Positions 36,391 through 43,107 of a stretch of DNA of 64,000 nt are shown in pieces. How positions within the stretch are numbered: position 1 is the stretch's first letter; each line of letters begins with the position of its first letter. The stretch comes from Pseudomonas sp. PDM05 (GTDB lineage Bacteria > Pseudomonadota > Gammaproteobacteria > Pseudomonadales > Pseudomonadaceae): contig NZ_JACVAC010000004.1 in assembly GCF_014851685.1 (NCBI RefSeq), positions 372,001-436,000 of the forward strand, given 5' to 3'. The position numbers and the translations under genes are program-made. The notes under the pieces were generated by a model. The model did not search any database. It saw only the letters and a program-made list of their open reading frames with translations, and had not been told where the DNA came from.

Positions 36391-37164
36391 CTCAGATTTT
36401 TGGTGGCCCATCCCCATGATGCTATGCACCGTGGCGGAAGAGGACATCATTTCGAGCCACATCAATGCATCTAGTTCAGATGCCCTGACGCCAAGCCCTT
36501 TGCTGAAGCGGATGAACTGCTCTTCCAGCTCCAGGTAGTTACGCTCGACAGTCAGGTTACTCTCGAAGAAATTACCCAAGAGCCCCGCCCGGAGGATATG
36601 AATATCCAAGATAGCTACGTCGTCCGCGTCCAACCAATTACGGGCAACCCACGAGGCGGTCTTGTAACCAATACCAGGAATATCCAGCAGCCAGTTGCGA
36701 AGCTCTTTACCATTGGCAAGAGGAGGTAGCTCCACCGACAGCTTCTGAAGAGCCGCACTGAGGTAGCGAGCCTTCTGCTTGGCGAAACGGTATCGCACTT
36801 TGCGCTCATCAATCGCCAAAGGCTCCAGCAACCACTCAAGAAGCATATCTTCTGACGGAGGCTCATCGCCGAAAGCACCGCGCGCTCTCACATGATGAAA
36901 TGCTGCGACGCCGACGTTCGCAGGGATGCCATGCCCGCCCAACAAACAAGCTCCAACTTCCTCTTTCAGGGTTGCACCGAGCTTGTAGTTGATCCGGTTA
37001 CCAGTGAGCCGACGGGCATACACTTGATAGGCCCAGTAGGCAGGTGTTGGGAATGCCTCCATTGCTCCCCATGGGACGCCTGGAATGACCTCTGCCTCTG
37101 CTTTTGGTAGCTCAACATTGAATACCACGCGGTCCATGAAAATAGCGCCCAGTTGCATCATCAA
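36325..37164 (-). CDS. OGG/AGOG-type HhH-GPD DNA glycosylase
   Basis: A 279-aa helix-hairpin-helix glycosylase-lyase. The hairpin LLDIPGIGYKTASW (159-172) contains the expected catalytic Lys168, and the essential Asp is D187 in VAILDIHILRAG. The layout resembles archaeal AGOG and the OGG-fold proteins of type IV CBASS rather than MutY/Nth: no Fe-S cysteines are seen. The C-terminus is a basic tail (PKKRKSNPDQ). Its stop codon region overlaps the nitroreductase gene on the other strand, and its start overlaps the methylase gene by four bases. It probably removes a modified purine from DNA (inference). Confidence 0.8.
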   Translation of the reverse strand: MMMQLGAIFMDRVVFNVELPKAEAEVIPGVPWGAMEAFPTPAYWAYQVYARRLTGNRINYKLGATLKEEVGACLLGGHGIPANVGVAAFHHVRARGAFGDEPPSEDMLLEWLLEPLAIDERKVRYRFAKQKARYLSAALQKLSVELPPLANGKELRNWLLDIPGIGYKTASWVARNWLDADDVAILDIHILRAGLLGNFFESNLTVERNYLELEEQFIRFSKGLGVRASELDALMWLEMMSSSATVHSIMGMGHQKSESAARNRPKKRKSNPDQLALIG

Positions 37165-37844
37165 GCGGCCTCCTCGTCATTGCCATAGTGCTCTTGCATC
37201 CACTGCAGTAATTCATGCCGCTCGATAGGGTCCAAGCTCTCGATGCGAGTGCGGAGTCTAATTTGACGGCGCTGAATGGTCTGGCGATCTCGAAATGTTT
37301 CCCCCAAGTAGCGGGTGTCGTGCAGACGGCTAGGGGAAGCGAAGTTCATCCAAACAACCTCTTCACGCATCTCGACATGTGTCTTTGCCGGAAAACTCAC
37401 CTTACGCCATCCCACCAGCTCTCGGTTGTAGAGATCACAGTCATAACCCGAAAGCATCACATTGCAAGGCAGGGCAACCAAGCATCGCAGTAGCCGGATA
37501 TGGTCTGCTTCTAAGTAGTCACAGCGATAAACCTTTTCCCTACGGCGAGTTTCTGGGAAATAGGGAGGGTCTACATACACCAGTTCCTCCCCCTCAAATA
37601 AATAGCTTTCGAGAAAGGATACGGCATCGACTTGGTGGAGCTCGCATTTTCCAAAGAGCTCTGACTGCCAAAGCTCAATGACCTTGCCATCTATGTCCAA
37701 GCCGATATTCCGCTGCGCAGCTTTCTTGTTCCGCATGACAGCACCGCCGCCAAGGTGGGACTCGATGTATGTCTGATGCGGTGGCATCAGATTGATCAAG
37801 CGCTGATAGCACTTGCCTTTTCCGCCTGGATATCTCATGCACAT
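37161..37844 (-). CDS. D12-class DNA adenine methyltransferase
   Basis: A 227-aa Dam-like (D12) N6-adenine methyltransferase. Motif X RYPGGKGK is at the N-terminus, the AdoMet motif ESHLGGGAVM at 28-37, the AdoMet-binding acid in IGLDIDGKVIEL, and the catalytic DPPY at 92-95. Next, MLSGYDCDLYNREL corresponds to the conserved S-x-Y region. It precedes the glycosylase gene with a 4-base overlap, so the two are co-expressed. No cognate restriction enzyme is beside it. The target sequence cannot be inferred. Confidence 0.88.
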   Translation of the reverse strand: MCMRYPGGKGKCYQRLINLMPPHQTYIESHLGGGAVMRNKKAAQRNIGLDIDGKVIELWQSELFGKCELHQVDAVSFLESYLFEGEELVYVDPPYFPETRRREKVYRCDYLEADHIRLLRCLVALPCNVMLSGYDCDLYNRELVGWRKVSFPAKTHVEMREEVVWMNFASPSRLHDTRYLGETFRDRQTIQRRQIRLRTRIESLDPIERHELLQWMQEHYGNDEEAA

Positions 37845-37992
37845 AGCATCGTCAGAAGTGACGATGATGTCAATGAATAAGCGCTGAACGGTCTGCTACA
37901 CGCCGTATGAAATCCATCCTTCCGGCCAGCAACTACACTAGTCAAAAGTACACCAAAACTGGAAGTGGCCACTTCAAAACACAGCCAAGAGA

Positions 37993-38129
37993 AGTAACAC
38001 CCGTGCAACTTGTAACACCAGCAACTAGGCGTAGCAAACTACGTGTGCAACGCATATAAAATCTATATATATATCAATTACTTAATTATAATCGTTACAT
38101 GAGTAACACCTGTAACACCTGTAACACCA
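37993..38129. repeat. iteron-like GTAACACC direct repeats around an AT-rich core
   Basis: Copies of gtaacacc occur at about 37994, 38012, 38103, 38112 and 38121; the last three are spaced nine bases apart (tgtaacacc units). They flank an AT-rich stretch at 38050-38095 that contains tatatatata. This is the layout of a small replication origin or of a repeat-binding operator. Confidence 0.6.
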
Positions 38130-38349
38130 AATTAGCCTCCCCCAGCCCTAGAATGGAAAACACCTCCAGCGACATAGGTCGTGGCTTTCCCCTCCTTTCA
38201 GTATGAACGGAGGCCTCTGGGCTATTTGAAGAGATACGGGGTCGGAAACCCGCAGAATCGTGTTAGCGGGAAGCCTCCCAGCTTAGTGAACAGGTGAACC
38301 TGGTGAACTCCAGTTCACCTGTGCATTTGCCCTACCGTTTGGGCGATCT

Positions 38350-38390
38350 GAGGGCATCGTTACCAGTACGGTAACGATGCCCTCTTTTCT
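38350..38390. terminator. strong hairpin terminator in island
   Basis: gagggcatcgttacc and ggtaacgatgccctc pair over 15 bases around a tiny loop, followed by ttttctt on the plus strand. No plus-strand gene ends just before it, so it may end a small RNA or be a relic. Confidence 0.65.
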
Positions 38391-38566
38391 TCAAAATCCT
38401 TTCAATTTCAACGATTGAAATTTCAGTAACTTCCCAGGCCTCCCACTAACTCGATCCCGTGGGTTTCATGCCCCGTGCGTACTCGAAAGTCACAGGGGCC
38501 CCGGTGAGATTTCTGGGTCAGGACTGAAGAACGGCTCGGAGGAACCTGAGCCGTTCAGATAGAGAG

Positions 38567-39064
38567 CTAAGAAATCACACTGACGGTGACTAATATCCCA
38601 CCGCTATTATCCCCAAATCCCTTAGGTTCATCGTTAGCTGTAAGCCAGAGCAAACCCTCTAGATCGGGGGGTACGAACCCATAGTTACCTATGGAGAACG
38701 TTTCGCTACCACCTCCAACGTGATCACCGCCAACTTTACCAATGAGCGAACCCTCTGGTGCCCCAGGTCTCAGGTAGGTACTTCCTGCTGTATACCGATC
38801 ACTCCCAGCGGCACCTGTCGGCCCCCAGTAGGGATTGGTACGCCACTGCCCTGAAACATAACTCACAGCCAGCAGCAATCCCTTGCGAATGTAGATACCT
38901 GAGTTATTCCAATAGCCTGTAGGCCTTGCAGAAATCAGGATCACCGGTTGACTAGAAACCTCCGCAATAGGTGCACTAGCGGCCTCAAGTGCCAGGGTGC
39001 GTGCGGCCTGATAATCGGGATCTTGAACGAGTTCGTTTGGTAGCAACTGCAAAATGTTTGACAT
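38567..39064 (-). CDS. LecA-type (PA-IL-like) lectin-domain protein
   Basis: A 165-aa protein whose residues ~60-165 match the galactose-binding PA-IL (LecA) fold. WGPTG (80-84), APEGSLIGKVG (102-112) and ANDEPKGFGDNSGGILVTVSV (143-163) align with LecA's WGPQG, core and the calcium/sugar loop ending NNSGxxxV. The Asp and Asn of the calcium site are kept (D145, D152/N153). About 55 extra N-terminal residues precede the domain, with no signal peptide. CAAGGAGATG precedes the start at 39064. The LecA histidine and glutamine sugar ligands are not obvious, so specificity may differ. Confidence 0.78.
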   Translation of the reverse strand: MSNILQLLPNELVQDPDYQAARTLALEAASAPIAEVSSQPVILISARPTGYWNNSGIYIRKGLLLAVSYVSGQWRTNPYWGPTGAAGSDRYTAGSTYLRPGAPEGSLIGKVGGDHVGGGSETFSIGNYGFVPPDLEGLLWLTANDEPKGFGDNSGGILVTVSVIS

Positions 39065-39362
39065 GACATCTCCTTGACGATCAAGTGATTGAACGAGATT
39101 GCAGAACAAAGATCTGACGCTGCCATTACCGAGGATCGCGAAACTCTCAAGCCTCAACGGCGGATGGAGTATAGGCATTATTTTGCCATCACCCGGGACA
39201 CTACAGAAAAAGGTGCGTGCCCACTCATTTCCCTTAGAAGGTGATAGAAATAGCTAGCTTCCTAGATGTCACCACGTGTCCAACAGCATTGTGGAAAAGT
39301 GTTATCCGCATGGGCTCTAGAGCGCTTGGTCCTATTCAAAGTCACTGCCGTGGAGAATTTTT

Positions 39363-39584
39363 GTGGAAGACGTCTCGCTGCTCGCCTCATTGCCAAAGCT
39401 CCTTAATGAAAACCAGCTCGCCCTTGGGGCTGCCATTGAGGAGCTTTCAAATTGGGTGGAACAAAGAGGTTCATCTGAAGTAGCACAGAACATCCGAGGT
39501 GCACTCGACACGCTGGATGATAATTCTGGATTCATTACCCTTGCCCTCGCATCACTGGCGGCAGAAGGTCGAACGAAGAAGTAA
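39363..39584 (+). CDS. small conserved helical protein
   Basis: A 73-aa acidic, helical protein (EDVSLLASLPKLLNENQLALGAAIEELSNWVEQRGSSEVAQNIRGALDTLDDNSGFITLALASL) starting from GTG with GGAGA upstream. Similar small proteins are frequent as cargo in Pseudomonas islands, but I know no function. It is divergent from the lectin gene. Confidence 0.65.
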   Translation: MEDVSLLASLPKLLNENQLALGAAIEELSNWVEQRGSSEVAQNIRGALDTLDDNSGFITLALASLAAEGRTKK

Positions 39585-39785
39585 TAACCCACCTGGATGG
39601 CAACACACCGCTGACGATTTGTTACTGCTTTATCCTGGGGGGATACCACGAAAGCAGTGGCCAGAAAGAAGCACCATGTATGCCCACGTGTATGCCTAAC
39701 CGACGCACAACCAAGCAGGCCCAATAAATACAGGCGTCTTACTGACCAGTTCAAACGACGCCGGCCACCAGACACAGACAAAAAA
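39585..39785. other. right border region of island
   Basis: No intact gene. The text contains a short match to the tRNA end (gcaccat at about 39677), too short to call an attachment site. Core-type DNA resumes at the terminator. Confidence 0.4.
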
Positions 39786-39818
39786 GCCCCAGCTCCAACG
39801 ACCTGGGGCTTTTTTGTG
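39786..39818 (-). terminator. terminator of the VWA-ECF operon
   Basis: aaAAGCCCCAG ... CTGGGGCTTtttt: a 9-bp GC-rich stem with A/T runs on both sides, about ten bases past the stop codon of the last gene. Confidence 0.93.
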
Positions 39819-39827
39819 GGCGTTGGG

Positions 39828-40421
39828 TCAGCGCAGTTTCAGCGCCTCCAACCGCGCGGGCAAATCCTCTTCGGGAAAGCGTTCGTGCAGTTCCAACAGC
39901 TTCTCATCCGCCGCCTTGCTCTGCCGCGCGTCTCGCAGTCGCACAATCTCCCGCAGCCCCTGCTCCAGCGAAGGCAACGCCACGGGCGCGCGCTTGCTGA
40001 GTTTGGCGGGGGACTCGTCCGCCATCGAGCCCATGACCTGCGCACTCTCGGCCTGTGGCGCAGCAGCCATCCGGGCCACCGGCGCGGGGGCGGACATTGC
40101 CGGTGGTGGTGGGCTGGCGGCCTCTTCGTGGCGTGCGGAGAAGGTCGCGGTGGAGATTTCCGGCTGCGGCACGGGCGTGCGCGTGACCACGCCGATCATC
40201 AGCGCCAGGCCGGCGACGGTGGCGAATGCCATTTGCCAGCGTGGTCGTTGGCAGGCGTGCAGCCAGCGTTGCCACAGGCTCGGCTGTGGTGCCGGGGCTT
40301 CGCGGCGGGCGGTGGCGAGGATGAAGGCGTCGAGGGACGCGGGCGGTTCGCCGGTGCTGTGTTGACGCAAGTGCTGGATGAGCACGTCGTCAGAATCCTG
40401 GGGGTGTCGAGAGTCGGTCAT
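39828..40421 (-). CDS. putative anti-sigma factor (membrane protein)
   Basis: A 197-aa protein with a cytoplasmic N-terminal part (SDDVLIQHLRQHSTGEPPASLDAFILATARRE), one membrane helix (QMAFATVAGLALMIGVVT, about residues 70-88) and a periplasmic Pro/Ala-rich stretch ending in a helix (LPSLEQGLREIVRLRDARQSKAADEKLLELHERFPEEDLPARLEALK). Its ATG overlaps the stop of the ECF sigma gene (ATGA), the classic arrangement for a sigma/anti-sigma pair. Assignment rests on context and topology. Confidence 0.75.
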   Translation of the reverse strand: MTDSRHPQDSDDVLIQHLRQHSTGEPPASLDAFILATARREAPAPQPSLWQRWLHACQRPRWQMAFATVAGLALMIGVVTRTPVPQPEISTATFSARHEEAASPPPPAMSAPAPVARMAAAPQAESAQVMGSMADESPAKLSKRAPVALPSLEQGLREIVRLRDARQSKAADEKLLELHERFPEEDLPARLEALKLR

Positions 40422-40990
40422 GCGGGTATCTCCTCGGCCAGCAACCGGCGCAGTTTCTGCTGGGCGTAACGCAGGCGGCTTTTTACGGTTTCCAGCGGGG
40501 CTTTGGTGAGGGCGGCAATTTGCGGCACTTCGAGGTCGCCGTGCAGGCGCAGCAGGAAGACTTCGCGCTGGTCTTCGGGCAGGTCTTGCAGCGCGGCGTC
40601 GAGGCGCGCCTGGTCGCGGCTCAGGCTCAGTTGCTGCTCGGGGCCGGGGCTGGCGTCGGGCTGGGCGTGCAGCTGTTCGTCGTAGCTGTCGTGCAGCGGG
40701 TTGTGGATGCTGTGCTTGCGCCAGTAATCGATCAGGCGGTTGCGGGCGATCTGGAACAACCACGTACGAAAACTCGCCCTCCCCTGTGGCTGGGTAGTGC
40801 TGCGGATCAGGCTGAGCCAGGTCTCCTGGTAGATTTCCTCGGCCAGTTCGGCTTTGTTGCTCAGGGACACGAGGAATCGGTACAGGCCCTGGCGATGTCG
40901 CGCGTACAAGGCCTCGAACGCGGCACTGTCACCGCTCCGGTAGCGGGCCAGCAGCGATTCGTCGCTGGGCAGGTCATCTGGAACGGCCAT
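40418..40990 (-). CDS. ECF sigma factor (RpoE-type)
   Basis: A 190-aa sigma factor with region 2 (SAAFEALYARHRQGLYRFLVSLSNKAELAEEIYQETWLSLIRS ... FRTWLFQIARNRLIDYWRK) and region 4 (ALQDLPEDQREVFLLRLHGDLEVPQIAALTKAPLETVKSRLRYAQQKLRRLL). ATG 40990 precedes the conserved core; AAGGAG lies slightly far upstream. It is coupled to the anti-sigma candidate by a 4-base overlap and follows the VWA lipoprotein gene by about 75 bases. The promoter set it controls is unknown. Confidence 0.9.
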   Translation of the reverse strand: MAVPDDLPSDESLLARYRSGDSAAFEALYARHRQGLYRFLVSLSNKAELAEEIYQETWLSLIRSTTQPQGRASFRTWLFQIARNRLIDYWRKHSIHNPLHDSYDEQLHAQPDASPGPEQQLSLSRDQARLDAALQDLPEDQREVFLLRLHGDLEVPQIAALTKAPLETVKSRLRYAQQKLRRLLAEEIPA

Positions 40991-41066
40991 GTCGATGGCG
41001 AACTCCTTTCTGAAAGTCGACGGTGAATCAAGTGTGGGAGCAAGCAACCCCCTCCCACATCGGGCA

Positions 41067-42713
41067 TCAATGTTTGAGGCTTTGCGCCAATTCCACCAAT
41101 TGCACGAACTCATTGCGCAGCCCGAACGGGTCATCGCCCCGTGCCGAGCGGGCCAGTGCAGCGATGTCGTGCAGGCGCATGCTGCCAGTGTAGCGGCCAT
41201 CCCCCTTGAGCTGTTGGGCGAAGGCGGCCACGGCGGCGGCGAAACGCAGGTCGTCGCTGGCCTGGACAGGTTGAGGGCCGATGGGGCGCTCGATCAGTTG
41301 GCTGTCACCGCCCGCAGCGGGTTTGTAGCGCACACGCAGCATCGCCAGTTCAACGGCTTTGCTTTCGGCCTTGGGCTCTGCGGCATAGCGCAGCGGCTCC
41401 AGCCAACCCTTCTCGCCCTTCGGCACAATTTCGTACAGCGCAGTTACGGTATGCCCTGCACCCATTTCTCCGGCGTCGACCTTGTCGTTGTTGAAATCCT
41501 CACGCTTCAGGGCGCGGTTCTCATAGCCGAGCAACCGGTATTCGCTGACCCGTGCCGGATTGAACTCCACCTGCAATTTCACATCCCGCGCCACCACGGC
41601 GAGGGTCGAGCTGAGTTGGTCGACCAACACCTTGCGGGCCTCGCGCAGGTTGTCGATATAGGCGTAGTTACCGTCGCCGGCATCGGCCAGCTGTTCCATC
41701 AGGTGTTCGTTGTAGTTATCCACACCGAAGCCCAGGGTCGTCAGGGAAACCCCGCTTTTGCGCTGGAGCGTGGCCATCTGCTTGAGGCTGTCGAAGTCGC
41801 TGACGCCAACGTTGAAGTCACCGTCGGTGGCCAGCAGGATGCGGTTGATGCCGTTGTCGATAAACCCTTCGCGAGCCATCTGGTAGGCCAGTTCGATGCC
41901 CGAGGCGCCCGCGGTCGAGCCGCCGGCGGTGAGTTGCTCGATGGCATTGCGGATCTTGGCCTTGTCGCGGCCGGAGGTAGGCTTGAGCACCACGCGGGAC
42001 TCACCGGCGTAGACCACCAATGACACGCGGTCCTGATCGCGCAGTTGATCCACCAACAATTTCAGGGTGCTTTTCACCAGCGGTAAACCTTCGCGGCGGT
42101 CCATGGAGCCGGACACGTCCACCAAAAACACCAGGTTGGCTGGCGCCAGGTCTGCCACGGCGCGGTCGGACGCCCGGATGCCGATGCGCAACAACTGGGT
42201 GTGCGGGTTCCACGGCGTCGGGGCGAGTTCGGTGGTCACTCCAAAGGGTGAGCCATCGGTGGGTAATGCGTAACGGTAGGGGAAGTAATTGACCATTTCC
42301 TCCAGTCGCACAGCCCCCTCGGGCGGCAGGCTGCCCTGATTGAGGAAACGTCGTACGTTGGCGTAACTGCCAGTGTCCACGTCAGCGCTGAAGGTCGAAA
42401 CGGGCATTTCGGCGACCCGCTGCACCGGGTTGTCCGGCAGGCGTTCGTACTGCTCCCCAGGCTCGTTACGAGATGGATTGACCCGCTCGTCACTCATCAT
42501 CAACGGCGCCGCCATCGGCGCTGGCGCCACCCCCTTGACCAGTGCGCCTTCGAGGCGTGCCTGCGCGACGCTGGGCATCACCGTCGCGGCTTCTTCTTGG
42601 GGCGTGGCGGTGTCTTGGGACGTGGGCACGCCACAGCCTGCCATTGCCATGCAGGAGGTGATGGCAAGGCCTTGTGCGACAGGGCGCAGGAGCGGCAAGA
42701 AAAGACGGGGCAT
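41067..42713 (-). CDS. VWA-domain lipoprotein (YfbK-like)
   Basis: A 548-aa lipoprotein with lipobox MAGC (Cys27), an N-terminal von Willebrand domain (residues ~80-180; VSTFSADVDTGSYANVRRFLNQG), a VWA domain with MIDAS motif DVSGS (199-203) plus the downstream TDGDFNVG, and a C-terminal DUF3520 region (ALAVVARDVKLQVEFNP ... ALYEIVP). VWA domains bind metal and mediate protein contacts; the YfbK group has no settled function. The gene is the first of the operon with the ECF sigma pair, suggesting envelope stress or surface sensing (inference). Confidence 0.88.
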   Translation of the reverse strand: MPRLFLPLLRPVAQGLAITSCMAMAGCGVPTSQDTATPQEEAATVMPSVAQARLEGALVKGVAPAPMAAPLMMSDERVNPSRNEPGEQYERLPDNPVQRVAEMPVSTFSADVDTGSYANVRRFLNQGSLPPEGAVRLEEMVNYFPYRYALPTDGSPFGVTTELAPTPWNPHTQLLRIGIRASDRAVADLAPANLVFLVDVSGSMDRREGLPLVKSTLKLLVDQLRDQDRVSLVVYAGESRVVLKPTSGRDKAKIRNAIEQLTAGGSTAGASGIELAYQMAREGFIDNGINRILLATDGDFNVGVSDFDSLKQMATLQRKSGVSLTTLGFGVDNYNEHLMEQLADAGDGNYAYIDNLREARKVLVDQLSSTLAVVARDVKLQVEFNPARVSEYRLLGYENRALKREDFNNDKVDAGEMGAGHTVTALYEIVPKGEKGWLEPLRYAAEPKAESKAVELAMLRVRYKPAAGGDSQLIERPIGPQPVQASDDLRFAAAVAAFAQQLKGDGRYTGSMRLHDIAALARSARGDDPFGLRNEFVQLVELAQSLKH

Positions 42714-43107
42714 GGCGGCTGAACCTCGGGGGTGAATGATGTGTTCACTCCTTCAGACGCAACCGGATCGGGGCTCGGGTTAAACATAGAGGATTTTTCT
42801 TAAACCAGCGCTCGGGAATGGCCCTGTCCTGTAAGTGCGTGTGTGGTTCTTTTGTTGTCCATCGGACGCGATCAGGAAAAACCCCAAGACAAACAAAAAA
42901 GGAACCCGCTCTGCCCCGCCTCATCTGCAAAACAACAGACGCCACAGCTCACTGCAACAACTTACGACAGCATCGGATAAACCACCATTGGGTAACACTT
43001 GAGCGATTGGCAGTGGTTTTCAGCGGTGAGAACTTGGTCCTGCGCAAAAGGACTTTGCCTACAGACTTTCACCAAGGAAAAATCAAGCAGCGTGTGACGG
43101 TAAAACA
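42714..43107. other. divergent promoter region
   Basis: About 390 bases between the leftward VWA operon and the rightward protease gene. No gene or strong hairpin was recognised; it should hold both promoters. Confidence 0.5.

Larger units (their letters stand above)
37845..38566. other. non-coding region with iteron-like repeats and hairpins
   Basis: About 720 bases without a credible gene. It contains a cluster of GTAACACC repeats around an AT-rich core (37993-38129), an inverted repeat CAGGTGAAC ... GTTCACCTG (38290-38320), and a strong hairpin (38350-38386). Such a composition is typical for replication or maintenance regions of small integrative elements; function is not proven. Confidence 0.55.
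27736..39785. mobile_element. accessory genomic island at tRNA-Arg, integrase lost
   Basis: Between tRNA-Arg and the VWA/ECF operon lie about 12 kb unlike the flanks: lower GC in patches (for example 31.0-33.5 kb and 38.0-38.1 kb), no REP elements, several frameshifted genes, defence-type genes and a lectin. No integrase or intact recombinase is seen, and no long copy of the tRNA 3' end is recognisable at the right side; only a short similarity (gcaccat) near 39677 was noticed. Borders are therefore approximate. Confidence 0.65.

Noticed and set aside
33919..37844. Full type IV CBASS
   Set aside because: QueC-like and OGG-like genes fit, but no CD-NTase (GS...DxD nucleotidyltransferase) and no CBASS effector was found in the window.
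39670..39690. Right attachment site of the tRNA-Arg island
   Set aside because: Only a 7-base match (gcaccat) to the tRNA end; far too short to support attR.
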